DNA from: Lysobacter solisilvae
Lineage (GTDB): Bacteria > Pseudomonadota > Gammaproteobacteria > Xanthomonadales > Xanthomonadaceae
Assembly: GCF_016613535.2 (NCBI RefSeq)
Contig: NZ_CP071518.1
Span: 1,860,001 to 1,924,000, forward strand
DNA: 64,000 bases
Reading direction: 5' to 3'
The translations under genes and the position numbers were made by a program. Shown here piece after piece: positions 16,554 through 28,228 of this stretch (positions are counted from its first letter, which is position 1; the number at the start of each line of letters is the position of its first letter). The notes under the pieces were generated by a model. The model was not told the origin of the DNA. It saw only the letters and a list, made by a program, of their open reading frames with translations, and ran no database searches.

Positions 16554-18434
16554 ATGAAGCGACCGCCGCGCCTGCCGCCGACCCTGCTCGCCGTCGCCAT
16601 CGCGGCGATCGCAGCGACGGCCGCGCCGGCCCGGGCCGGCGAACTGCGGCGCGCCCGGGGTGACCGCATCGACGGCCAGTACATCGTGGTCCTGAAGGAA
16701 GCCGCCGCCCGGCTGGCCGATGAGCGCCAGGCGCGACCCACCACCGCCACGATCGCCCGCGAGATGGGCCGGGCCCACGGCGTCCTGGTCCGGCAGAGCT
16801 ACGACCGCGTGCTGCGCGGCTACGCCGTCCAGGCCGATTCCCGCGCCCTGGCGCGGCTGCTGGCCGACCCGCGCGTTGCCTACGTAGAGGAGGACGCGGT
16901 GGTGTTCGCCGACGCGACCCAGTCCCACGCGACCTGGGGCCTGGACCGCATCGACCAGCGCGACCGGCCCTTCAGCCAGAGCTACACCTACGACACGACC
17001 GCGGCCGGCGTCCACGCCTACGTCATCGACACCGGCATCCGCGCCACCCACGCCGACTTCGGCGGCCGGGTGGGCGGCGGTTACACGGCGATCGGCGACG
17101 GCAACGGCACCGCCGACTGCAATGGCCACGGCACCCACGTCGCCGGCACCCTCGGGGGCGCGACCTGGGGCGTGGCCAAGGCCGTGCGCCTGCACCCGGT
17201 GCGGGTCCTGGGATGCCAGGGGTCGGGCAGCAATTCGGGCGTGATCGCCGGCATGGACTGGGTGGCGCGCAACCACATCAAGCCCGCCGTGGCCAACATG
17301 AGCCTGGGGGGTGGGGCGTCCACCGCCACCGACGACGCCGTCACCCGCCTGGTCGACGCCGGCGTCGTGGTCGTGGTCGCGGCCGGCAACGACAACGCCA
17401 ATGCCTGCAACTACTCCCCGGCGCGCGCGATCCAGGCGATCACCGTCGCCGCGACGACCTCGTCGGATGCGCGCTCCTCGTTCTCCAACTACGGCGCCTG
17501 CGTCGACCTGTTCGCCCCGGGTTCGTCGATCACGTCGGCCTGGTGGACCGGCGACACCGCGAGCAACTCGATCAGTGGCACGTCGATGGCCTCGCCGCAC
17601 GTGGCCGGGGTGGCGGCGCTGCAACTGGCCAGCAATCCCTCGGCGACGCCGGGCGCGGTGGCCACCGCGGTCCTCGACCAGGCTTCGGCGGGGAAGGTCG
17701 GCGATGCCGCCGGTTCGCCCAATCGCCTCGCCTACGCGCTGACCGGCGGTGGCGGCGGCTGCAACAGCACCGGTGGCGCGCTGGCCAACGGCGTGCCGGC
17801 CGACCAGCTGTGCGCGGCGACTGGCGCGGCGCTGCATTTCACCCTGCAGGTGCCCGAAGGTGCGAGCGGCCTGAAGTTCGCCACCCGCGGGGGCAGCGGC
17901 GACGCCGATCTGTACGTGCGCTACGACGCGGCACCGACGCAGTCGGGTTTCCATTGCCGGTCCGAGGGCGGCCGCAATGCCGAAACCTGCACGATCGCCC
18001 GCGCGCAGGCGGGCACCTGGCACGTGCTGCTCAAGGCCTACGCCGCCTTCTCCGGCGCGAGCCTGACCGCCAGCTACGGCAGTGCCCGCGGCGGCGGCAC
18101 CGGCGCCAATGCCACCCACTACCCGATCGGCGACCACGCCACGGTAGACAGCCCGATCGCGATCGCCGCCACCGGCGCGGCCTCGTCGACGGCGCAGGTC
18201 AACGTGGACATCCGCCACCCGTTCCGGGGCGACCTGCGCGCGGACCTGGTCGCCCCCGACGGCACGACCTACCTGCTCAAGAACCGCAACGACAGCGACA
18301 GCGCCGACAACGTCGTGGCCACGTACACCGTCAACCTTTCCTCCGAATCGAGAACCGGCACCTGGAAGCTGCGCGTGAGCGACAACGCAGCCGATGACGT
18401 CGGCCATCTCGATGCCTGGAGCCTGTCTCTCTAG
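16554..18434 (+). CDS. secreted subtilisin-like protease 1 (S8, proteinase K type) with PPC and P domains
   Basis: A 626-residue preproprotease. It has a signal peptide (LLAVAIAAIAATAAPARA), then an I9-type propeptide at about 40-118 (YIVVLKE ... VAYVEEDAVV). The proteinase K-like catalytic domain has Asp159 (YVIDTGI), His192 (GHGTHVAGT) and Ser344 (GTSMASPHVAG). A PPC domain follows around 415-510, then a proprotein-convertase P domain at about 520-626 (VDIRHPFRGDLRADLVAPDG, TGTWKLRVSDNA, LDAWSLSL). It is the most divergent of the four subtilases here, with a different propeptide and few codon matches to the others. The start at 16554 (MKRPPRL) is the better of two in-frame ATGs. Probably exported by Sec and type II secretion. 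Confidence 0.92.
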   Translation: MKRPPRLPPTLLAVAIAAIAATAAPARAGELRRARGDRIDGQYIVVLKEAAARLADERQARPTTATIAREMGRAHGVLVRQSYDRVLRGYAVQADSRALARLLADPRVAYVEEDAVVFADATQSHATWGLDRIDQRDRPFSQSYTYDTTAAGVHAYVIDTGIRATHADFGGRVGGGYTAIGDGNGTADCNGHGTHVAGTLGGATWGVAKAVRLHPVRVLGCQGSGSNSGVIAGMDWVARNHIKPAVANMSLGGGASTATDDAVTRLVDAGVVVVVAAGNDNANACNYSPARAIQAITVAATTSSDARSSFSNYGACVDLFAPGSSITSAWWTGDTASNSISGTSMASPHVAGVAALQLASNPSATPGAVATAVLDQASAGKVGDAAGSPNRLAYALTGGGGGCNSTGGALANGVPADQLCAATGAALHFTLQVPEGASGLKFATRGGSGDADLYVRYDAAPTQSGFHCRSEGGRNAETCTIARAQAGTWHVLLKAYAAFSGASLTASYGSARGGGTGANATHYPIGDHATVDSPIAIAATGAASSTAQVNVDIRHPFRGDLRADLVAPDGTTYLLKNRNDSDSADNVVATYTVNLSSESRTGTWKLRVSDNAADDVGHLDAWSLSL

Positions 18435-18503
18435 CAAGTCGACCAGGAGCGGTACGGACAGGATGTCCGGCATGGATGCACCCATTTCACCCGAGGGGCG
18501 GAT

Positions 18504-18530
18504 GGTCCCGGCCACGCGCCGGGACCTTTC
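18504..18530 (+). terminator. probable terminator after protease 1
   Basis: A perfect 9-bp stem GGTCCCGGC / GCCGGGACC with a 5-nt loop, followed by TTTC, 70 bases after the stop. This suggests protease 2 has its own promoter. Confidence 0.5.
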
Positions 18531-18668
18531 GGGGCGGGGCCCGCGTCGACGGACGCGGTTCCCGCGGAAACACCGCCCAGTGCAGTGCCATGGATGCAGG
18601 GCCAGCGTCCGCTTTACAGCCACGCCGCCGACGGCGGCGTCCATCAGCACTTCTCGAGGGTTTACACG

Positions 18669-20777
18669 ATGTCTGTTGTTTCCAACGGCACCATCCGCAT
18701 GAACTGCCTTGCCGCCGCCACCGCGCTGGCGCTGTCGCTCGTCGCCGCCCCGGCCTTCGCCGGACGCGCCGATGTGTCCGGCCTGAAGTCGGCGGAAGAA
18801 TTCGACCAGTTCATCGTCAAGTACAAGGAAGGCTCGGCGGCCCGGCGCGATGTCGCCGCACTGAACCTGGGCCTGCAGGACGCGGTCAATCGCACCAGCA
18901 AGGCCAAGGGCCGCAGCTTCGCCGTCAGCCACAAGCGCCGCATGTCGATGGGCCTGGATGTCGTGCGCGCTTCGCGCAAGCTGGGCCGCGCCGACGCCGA
19001 GGCGCTGATGCGCCAGATCGCCGCCGACCCGAACGTGGAATACGTCGAGGTCGACGTGATGATGCGCGCGCTGGTCGTGCCCAACGACCCGATGTACAAC
19101 GGCGCCACCGACAAGCAGTGGCATTACTTCGACGCCACCGCCGGCATGAACCTGCCCGCCGCGTGGGACAAGTCGACCGGCAGCGGCGTGGTCGTGGCCG
19201 TGGTCGACAGCGGCATCATCGCCCACAACGACCTGAGCGCGAACATCCTGCCCGGCTACGACATGATCAGCGCCGCGGGCACCGGCCAGGGCCAGTCCGG
19301 CGACGGCAACGGCCGTGATTCGGATCCGACCGACGTGTCCAACGTGCAGCACGGCACGCATGTCGCCGGCACGATTGCCGCCGTGACCAACAACAACCTC
19401 GGCGTGGCTGGCGTCGCCTATGGCGCGAAGGTCGTGCCGGTGCGCGTGCTGGGCAACCAGGGCTACGGCAGCACCTCCGACATCGCCGACGGCATCATCT
19501 GGGCCGCGGGCGGCACGGTCACCGGCGTCCCGGCCAATGCCAACCCGGCCGAGGTCGTGAACCTCAGCCTGGGCGGCCAGAGCACCTGCAGCACGACCTA
19601 CCAGAACGCGGTCAACAGTGCCGTGGCCAACGGCGCGGCCGTGGTCATCGCCGCCGGCAACAGCAACATGGACGTGGCCAACTTCACGCCGGCCAACTGC
19701 AACAACGTGATCGCGGTGGCCTCCACCGACATCCACGGCGACCGCGCGTGGTACTCCAACTACGGCGCCAAGATCGACGTGGCCGCCACGGGCGGCGAGA
19801 CCTGCGAGCCCAACGCGACGTCCACCGGCTGCGGCACCGTCTCCCATCCCAAGGAAGGCGTGCTCTCGACCGTCGCCAGCAACGGCTACGCCTACTACCA
19901 GGGCACCTCCATGGCGGCCCCCGCACGTCGCGGGCGTCGTCGCCCTGATGCAGGCCGCCGCTCCCAGCCCGCTGACCCCGGCCGATGTGGAAGCCAAGCT
20001 CAAGGCCTCCACGCGCGCCATCCCGGGCAGCTGCACGCAGGGCTGCGGCACGGGCCTGGTCGATGCGCTCGCGGCGGTGAATTCGGTGCTGGGAACGCCC
20101 CCGGGCGGCGGCACCGTGCTCACCAACGGCGTGGCCAAGACCGGCCTGGCCGGCGCGGCCGGCAGCAGCCAGTCCTTCACCCTCTGGTCGTTCCGTCCGG
20201 TGCGAGCAACCTCAAGTTCGTCACCACCGGCGGCACCGGTGACGCCGACCTGTACGTCAAGTTCGGCTCGGCCCCGACCACCACGGTGTACGACTGCAAG
20301 TCCGACGGCGGCACGACCGCCGAGACCTGCAACATCGCCACCGCGCAGGCCGGCACCTACCACGTGCTGATCAAGGGCTACTCGGCGTTCTCCGGCATGA
20401 GCCTGACCGGCAGCTACACCACCGGTGGCGGCGGCACGCAGACCTACAGCAACACCACCGACTACACGATCAACGACAACGCGACGGTGGACAGCCCGAT
20501 CACCGTATCGGGTCGCAGCGGCAACGCGCCGAGCAACGCCTCGGTCACCGTCGCCATCGTGCACACCTACATCGGCGACCTGAAGGTCGACCTGGTGGCG
20601 CCGGACGGCAGCCTGTACACGCTGCACAACCGTTCCGGCGGCAGCGCCGACAACATCAACCAGACCTACACGGTCAACCTGTCGACCGAAGCCCTCAACG
20701 GCACCTGGAAGCTGCGCGTCAACGACAACGCCGGCGGCGACGTCGGCTACGTCAACAGCTGGAGCGTCACGTTCTGA
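18669..20777 (+). CDS. secreted subtilisin-like protease 2 (S8) with PPC and P domains, double frameshift
   Basis: The start at 18669 has GAGGG nine bases upstream and opens with a signal peptide ending APAFA/G. The propeptide contains RADAEALMRQIAADPNVEYV, shared with subtilases 3 and 4. Catalytic residues are Asp180 (VVDSGI), His228 (QHGTHVAGT) and Ser414 (GTSMAAP). Directly after the serine, an extra C in the run at 19918-19922 shifts the frame. An extra CT near 20180-20184 restores it. Between them about 88 residues are scrambled; the shifted frame encodes the expected continuation (VALMQAAAPSPLTPADVEA, then the linker [20 protein letters not shown]). PPC and P domains follow, ending SWSVTF. 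As written the enzyme would be inactive. Two indels may be read errors or a true decayed copy. Confidence 0.82.
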   Translation: MSVVSNGTIRMNCLAAATALALSLVAAPAFAGRADVSGLKSAEEFDQFIVKYKEGSAARRDVAALNLGLQDAVNRTSKAKGRSFAVSHKRRMSMGLDVVRASRKLGRADAEALMRQIAADPNVEYVEVDVMMRALVVPNDPMYNGATDKQWHYFDATAGMNLPAAWDKSTGSGVVVAVVDSGIIAHNDLSANILPGYDMISAAGTGQGQSGDGNGRDSDPTDVSNVQHGTHVAGTIAAVTNNNLGVAGVAYGAKVVPVRVLGNQGYGSTSDIADGIIWAAGGTVTGVPANANPAEVVNLSLGGQSTCSTTYQNAVNSAVANGAAVVIAAGNSNMDVANFTPANCNNVIAVASTDIHGDRAWYSNYGAKIDVAATGGETCEPNATSTGCGTVSHPKEGVLSTVASNGYAYYQGTSMAAPARRGRRRPDAGRRSQPADPGRCGSQAQGLHARHPGQLHAGLRHGPGRCARGGEFGAGNAPGRRHRAHQRRGQDRPGRRGRQQPVLHPLVVPSGASNLKFVTTGGTGDADLYVKFGSAPTTTVYDCKSDGGTTAETCNIATAQAGTYHVLIKGYSAFSGMSLTGSYTTGGGGTQTYSNTTDYTINDNATVDSPITVSGRSGNAPSNASVTVAIVHTYIGDLKVDLVAPDGSLYTLHNRSGGSADNINQTYTVNLSTEALNGTWKLRVNDNAGGDVGYVNSWSVTF

Positions 20778-20798
20778 TCGTGTGAGTTCGACGCGTGA

Positions 20799-23210
<2,412 letters not shown>

Positions 23211-23238
23211 GCCGCTTTCATTGAGCAATCCTGCTGAA

Positions 23239-23262
23239 GCCCCCGGCCATCCGGCCGGGGGC
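23239..23262 (+). terminator. probable terminator after the Lys-C-type protease
   Basis: GCCCCCGGCC and GGCCGGGGGC form a strong stem 28 bases after the stop, but only CTTC follows, so termination is likely weak or Rho-assisted. Confidence 0.45.
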
Positions 23263-23355
23263 CTTCGCGGTGCGGAGCGGTGCGCGACCGCCCGCCGCGA
23301 TGCCCGTTCGCGCATGCAAGGCCCTTCAACCAACGTCACCGTGGAGCACCGACGA

Positions 23356-25236
23356 ATGACTCGTAAACGGACTTTCCTCACTCTCGCCCCGCGCCTGCTC
23401 GCCGCTGCAGGCGCGCTCGTGCTGAGCACCTCGGCCCTCGCCGGCCAGCCGCTGTTCGTCGGCCAGGCCAACCCCGCCGCCGAGGGCGCACGCACCGCCG
23501 CCCGCCTGACGGCCAAGGCCGACACCGCCGGCCTGCGCGTGGTCAAGGCCAATCCGGACGTCGTATCCGCCCGCACGGGCGAGATCGAACTCGACCTGGG
23601 CGGCCGCCGCGTCAACCTCATGCTGGAGAAGACCTCGGCCACGCCGACCGGCAGCCTGGTGTGGACCGGCCACGTGCGCGAAACCGCGCCGCTGCGCGCC
23701 ATGACCGCGCGCGAGGTCAAGCACGACGCGAACAACTCGGCGATCCTGGTCCGTCGTGGCCAGGGCGTCACCGGCAGCGTCCGCGTCGACGGCAAGCTCT
23801 TCCGCATCCGGCCGATCGCCGGCGGCCAGCACGCCGTGATCGAAGTCGACGAAACCCGCATGCCGGCCGAGCATCCGGTCCAGTTCAACCGCATTCCGCA
23901 GGTCCGCATGGCCGCCCGCGAGGCGCGTCCCAGCAAGGCCGGCACCGTCGGTGCCCTCGCCATCGATCCGGGCCCGACCGCAACCATCCGCGTCATGGTC
24001 GTGGCGACCAACGATGCCATCGCCGCGTACGGCGGTGACATGCAGGCGCTGGTCGAACTGGCCGTGGCCGAGTCCAACCAGGGCTACGTCAATTCCAATG
24101 TCGGCATCAACATGGAACTGGCCAGCTACACGACCACGTCCTACGCCACCGCCGGCATGAGCACCGACCTGTCGCGCTTCCGCAGCACCAGCGACGGCAT
24201 CATGGACACCATCCATGCCACGCGCGACGCCAGTGCCGCCGACGTGGCCATGCTGGTCGCCAACGACTCCAGCTCCTGCGGCTTGGCCTCCAGCATCGGC
24301 TCCACCGCCGCCACGGCCTTCGCGACGGCCTACTGGGACTGCATCACCGGCTACTACAGCTTCGCCCATGAAATCGGCCACCTGCAGTCCGCGCGGCATG
24401 ACCCCGCCACCGACGGCAGCACCTCGCCCTACACGTACGGCCACGGCTACCGCGCGCCGAACAATGCATGGCGCACGATCATGGCCTACAACTGCAGCCC
24501 GAGCTGCCCGCGCATCAACTACTGGTCGAACCCGGACGTGACCTACAGCGGCCAGGCGATGGGCACCACCGACACCAGCCACAACCAGCGCGTGCTGGTG
24601 AACACCAAGGCCACGGTCGCGGCCTACCGCGGCGGCGTGGCCAACGCGGCGCCGACGGCCAACTTCACCTCCAGCACCAGCAACCTGACGGCCAGCTTCA
24701 CCGACACCTCCACCGACACCGACGGCACGATCGTGTCGCGGGCCTCGAACTTCGGCGACGGCGCGACCTCCACCGCGACCAACCCCAGCCGCACCTACGC
24801 GGCGGCCGGCACCTACACCGTCACGCTGACGGTCACCGACGACGACGGCGCCACGAACACGAAGACGGCCTCGGTGACGGTGTCCAACAGCAATGTGCAG
24901 ACCTACACCAACAGCGCCGACTACACGATCAACGACAACGCCACGGTCAGCAGCCCGATCGTCGTGTCCGGCCGTACCGGCAATGGCCTGAGCAGCACCC
25001 AGGTGACGGTCAACATCCTCCACACCTACATCGGCGACCTGAAGGTCGACCTGGTCGCGCCCGATGGCTCGGTCTACGTGCTGCACAACCGCGCCGGCGG
25101 CAGCGCCGACAACATCAACAAGACCTACACGATCAACCTGTCGTCCGAGGCCCTCAACGGCACCTGGAACCTGCGCGTCAACGACAACGCCAGCGCCGAC
25201 ACGGGCAGGATCGACAGCTGGAGCATCCGCTTCTGA
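23356..25236 (+). CDS. secreted zinc metalloprotease (reprolysin-like, probably M72) with PKD and P domains
   Basis: 626 residues with a signal peptide ending SALA/GQ and a propeptide to about residue 200. The catalytic domain carries the metzincin site HEIGHLQSARHD (zinc ligands His338, His342, His348; catalytic Glu339) and a Met-turn IMAYNCSP. The motif and size fit peptidyl-Asp metalloendopeptidases (family M72), which are common in Xanthomonadaceae; the wider reprolysin group is the alternative. A PKD domain follows (about 430-515) in which the usual RSWNFGDG reads RASNFGDG. Then comes a P domain ending IDSWSIRF. The PPC domain found in its neighbours is absent. The start at 23356 (MTRKRTF) begins the signal peptide. 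Confidence 0.88.
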   Translation: MTRKRTFLTLAPRLLAAAGALVLSTSALAGQPLFVGQANPAAEGARTAARLTAKADTAGLRVVKANPDVVSARTGEIELDLGGRRVNLMLEKTSATPTGSLVWTGHVRETAPLRAMTAREVKHDANNSAILVRRGQGVTGSVRVDGKLFRIRPIAGGQHAVIEVDETRMPAEHPVQFNRIPQVRMAAREARPSKAGTVGALAIDPGPTATIRVMVVATNDAIAAYGGDMQALVELAVAESNQGYVNSNVGINMELASYTTTSYATAGMSTDLSRFRSTSDGIMDTIHATRDASAADVAMLVANDSSSCGLASSIGSTAATAFATAYWDCITGYYSFAHEIGHLQSARHDPATDGSTSPYTYGHGYRAPNNAWRTIMAYNCSPSCPRINYWSNPDVTYSGQAMGTTDTSHNQRVLVNTKATVAAYRGGVANAAPTANFTSSTSNLTASFTDTSTDTDGTIVSRASNFGDGATSTATNPSRTYAAAGTYTVTLTVTDDDGATNTKTASVTVSNSNVQTYTNSADYTINDNATVSSPIVVSGRTGNGLSSTQVTVNILHTYIGDLKVDLVAPDGSVYVLHNRAGGSADNINKTYTINLSSEALNGTWNLRVNDNASADTGRIDSWSIRF

Positions 25237-25782
25237 TGCCGCACGGCGCCGCGTCCACGTGACGCGGCGCCGTAGCGTCCGGGCCGTGCGGCTCTGGCCG
25301 GCATGTTTCCTGTCGGCTCTTCGGCCCGGCTTCTTCGGTCCGGTTTCTTCGGCGCGGTTCTTCGGCGCGGCTCCGGCGGTTCCGGTTCCGGTCGGCCATT
25401 TGCGCCCCGGCGCTCCCGCGGGAACACGCCTTCGGGCCGGACGCGCAGCGCAGCCTGCGCGCGTGCGTCCCGCGCGGCCGCGGAAGATCCGCCATGAAAG
25501 CGTGACGCACGCCGCGCTTTCGCGCTGAGTGGTTCAGGCAAGGCACGTCCGCACCCGAAAAAACTTTGCCGAATTGCTGCACTTGCAGCATGTATTCGAC
25601 CATGACTTTTGGTACATCTTGTGCAGGACGGCTGAGGATGCGCCGTCCTTTTCTCGTCAGCGGCAGCCTTCGCGCAAAAGGGCCCCGGCATGGAGCCGGA
25701 TGCGCGACTCATCGCCATCGACAACGCACCCACCCGGAAGGGCGGGACGCGCTTCCTTTTTCCCGTGAGAGGTCCAGTCAAG
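25237..25782 (+). other. intergenic region before protease 5
   Basis: 546 bases without a gene. The first part (25310-25400) is a low-complexity stretch with repeated CTTCGG(C/T)(G/C)CGG-like units. About 25555-25625 is markedly AT-richer, a likely promoter region for the next protease, though no clear -35/-10 pair was settled. Confidence 0.4.
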
Positions 25783-27858
25783 ATGTCCGCACGTTCAAAC
25801 CGCAATCGTGTGCACGCGCTTTCCGCCGCCACCGCCCTCGCCCTGGGCCTGCTGGCCGCCCCGGCCTTCGCCGGCCAAGTCAACCTCGCCGGCCTGCAGT
25901 CCACGCAGGGCCAGGATCGCTTCATCGTGAAGTACCGCAGCGGCACGCCGGAGCAGGCTGACGTCGCCCGCGTCCGCGCCAAGCTGTCGGCCAAGACCTC
26001 CGCGGGCGGCAAGGCCGTCGCGCTGGGCCACGTGCGTCGCCTGGCCGTCGGTGCCGACGTGCTCAAGGCCAGCCGCAAGCTGGACCGCGTCGAAGCCGAA
26101 TCGCTGATGCGCCAGATCGCCGCCGATCCGAACGTCGAGTACGTCGAAGTCGACCGTCTCAACAAGCCGATGTTGAGCCCGAACGACACCAATTACTCGC
26201 AGCAGTGGGGCTTCAACGGCACCTACGGCATCAAGGCGCCGCAGGCGTGGGACATGAACAGTGGCGCCGGCGCGGTCGTGGCCGTGCTCGACACGGGCAT
26301 CACCAACCACAGCGACATCAACGCCAACATCCTGCCGGGCTACGACTTCATCATCGACACCGCGGTGTCCAATGACGGCAACGGCCGCGACAGCGACCCG
26401 AGCGATCCGGGCGACTGGGTCACCGCCAACCAGTGCGGCGGCACCCATGCCGCGCAGAACTCGAGCTGGCACGGCACCCACGTGGCCGGCACGATCGCCG
26501 CGGTCACCAACAACGCCAAGGGCGTGGCCGGCACGGCGTTCAACGCCAAGGTCGTCCCGGTCCGCGTGCTGGGCACCTGCGGCGGCTACGACTCCGACAT
26601 CGCCGACGCCATCATCTGGGCCTCGGGCGGCACCGTCAGCGGCGTGCCGGCCAATGCCAACCCGGCCGAGGTGATCAACCTCAGCCTCGGCGGCAGCGGC
26701 GCCTGCGGCACCACCACGCAGGCCGCGATCAACGGCGCGGTCAGCCGCGGCACCACCCTGGCCATCGCCGCCGGCAACGACAACACCAACGTCTCCAACG
26801 CCTCGCCGGCCAACTGCGCCAACGTCATCGCGGTGGGTTCGATCACCAGCACCGGCGCGCGTTCGAGCTTCTCCAACTACGGCGCCGGCGTCGACATCGC
26901 GGCCCCGGGTTCGAGCATCACCTCGACCCTCAACACCGGCACCACCACGCCCGGCAGCGAGACCTACGCCTCGTACAGCGGCACGTCGATGGCGACCCCG
27001 CACGTCGCCGGCGTCATCGCGCTGATCCAGTCCTACGCCACCACGCCCAAGACCCCGGCGCAGGTCGAAGCCCTGATCAAGGGCAACGTCACCGCGTTCC
27101 CGTCGACCCCGTCGCAGCCGATCGGCACCGGCATCCTCAACGCCAAGGCCGTGCTCGACGCCACCAACGGCGGCGGTACCCCGCCGGCCGGCGGCGTGCT
27201 GACCAAGGGCGTCGCGGCGACCGGCCTGTCGGCCGCCACGGGTGGCTACGTGAAGTACACGATGGTCGTGCCGGCTGGCGCGACCAACCTGACCTTCACC
27301 ACGTCCGGTGGCACGGGCGACTCCGACATGTACGTGAAGTTCGGCAGCGAGCCGACCGACACGGTCTACGACTGCCGTCCGTACGCGAACGGCAACGCCG
27401 AGACCTGCACCTTCGCGGCGCCGTCGGCGGGCACGTACTACATCAACCTGAAGGCCTATGCGGCGTTCTCGGGCCTGAGCCTGGTCGGCAACTACACCAC
27501 CGGCGGTGGCGGCGGCGCGCAGACCTACAGCAACGCCAGCGACTACACGATCAACGACAACACCACGGTGGACAGCCCGATCACCGTGTCCGGCCGTACC
27601 GGCAACGCGCCGACCAACGCCTCGGTCACCGTCGCCATCGTGCACACCTACATCGGCGACCTGAAGGTCGACCTGGTGGCTCCGGATGGCTCGCTGTACA
27701 ACATCCACAACCGCACCGGCACCAGCACCGACAACATCAACAAGACGGTCACGCTGAACCTGTCGACGGAAGCCCTCAACGGCACGTGGAAGCTGCGCGT
27801 CAACGACAACGCCGGCGGCGACACCGGCTACATCAACAGCTGGAGCGTCACGTTCTGA
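25783..27858 (+). CDS. secreted subtilisin-like protease 3 (S8) with PPC and P domains
   Basis: 691 residues. Signal peptide HALSAATALALGLLAAPAFA; a propeptide at about 40-130 with ESLMRQIAADPNVEYVEVD. The subtilase domain has Asp170 (VLDTGI), His230 (WHGTHVAGT) and Ser402 (SGTSMATPHVAG). PPC and P domains follow, ending INSWSVTF. The start at 25783 aligns with subtilases 2 and 4; an upstream in-frame ATG at 25690 would bury the signal peptide. Its P-domain DNA at 27688-27827 is identical for 140 bases to that of the Lys-C-type gene (23040-23179), pointing to recent gene conversion. An intrinsic terminator follows. Confidence 0.93.
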   Translation: MSARSNRNRVHALSAATALALGLLAAPAFAGQVNLAGLQSTQGQDRFIVKYRSGTPEQADVARVRAKLSAKTSAGGKAVALGHVRRLAVGADVLKASRKLDRVEAESLMRQIAADPNVEYVEVDRLNKPMLSPNDTNYSQQWGFNGTYGIKAPQAWDMNSGAGAVVAVLDTGITNHSDINANILPGYDFIIDTAVSNDGNGRDSDPSDPGDWVTANQCGGTHAAQNSSWHGTHVAGTIAAVTNNAKGVAGTAFNAKVVPVRVLGTCGGYDSDIADAIIWASGGTVSGVPANANPAEVINLSLGGSGACGTTTQAAINGAVSRGTTLAIAAGNDNTNVSNASPANCANVIAVGSITSTGARSSFSNYGAGVDIAAPGSSITSTLNTGTTTPGSETYASYSGTSMATPHVAGVIALIQSYATTPKTPAQVEALIKGNVTAFPSTPSQPIGTGILNAKAVLDATNGGGTPPAGGVLTKGVAATGLSAATGGYVKYTMVVPAGATNLTFTTSGGTGDSDMYVKFGSEPTDTVYDCRPYANGNAETCTFAAPSAGTYYINLKAYAAFSGLSLVGNYTTGGGGGAQTYSNASDYTINDNTTVDSPITVSGRTGNAPTNASVTVAIVHTYIGDLKVDLVAPDGSLYNIHNRTGTSTDNINKTVTLNLSTEALNGTWKLRVNDNAGGDTGYINSWSVTF

Positions 27859-28228
27859 TGCCTGCAGGCGGTTGAGTTCCACGCCTCGACAAAACCCCGG
27901 CTTCGGCCGGGGTTTTTCTTTGGAGGCCCGGCGGGGCAGGGTCGGGTCGCGGCCCTCCCACGCCCCGGGGCGGGGGCCGCCTGCTGCCCGGCGCCCTGCG
28001 CCGCACCCCAACCCTTCATCCGCGCAACGAAGTCCTCCGGCAATTTTCATCCCTCCATAAGATCCCAGCCGATAGCTTCGCCCGGCTGCGACGCGGTTTT
28101 CACGCCGCGGCCATCCGAAAACGGGTGCGCGTCGTCTGGGCCACGACGCGACACCGGTGACCAGGGGCGGATGCACATCCGGACGTGCGGGGCCAGCGGG
28201 CCTCTCCAACATCACTCGGGGGTACATC
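27859..28228 (+). other. intergenic region before protease 6
   Basis: 370 bases. It contains the protease 3 terminator at its start; after that no gene, repeat or confident promoter is visible. GGGGG six bases before the GTG at 28229 is the ribosome-binding site. Confidence 0.4.
27891..27918 (+). terminator. intrinsic terminator after protease 3
   Basis: AAAACCCCGGC-TTCG-GCCGGGGTTTTT is a textbook Rho-independent terminator with a TTCG tetraloop and T-tract. Confidence 0.88.
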
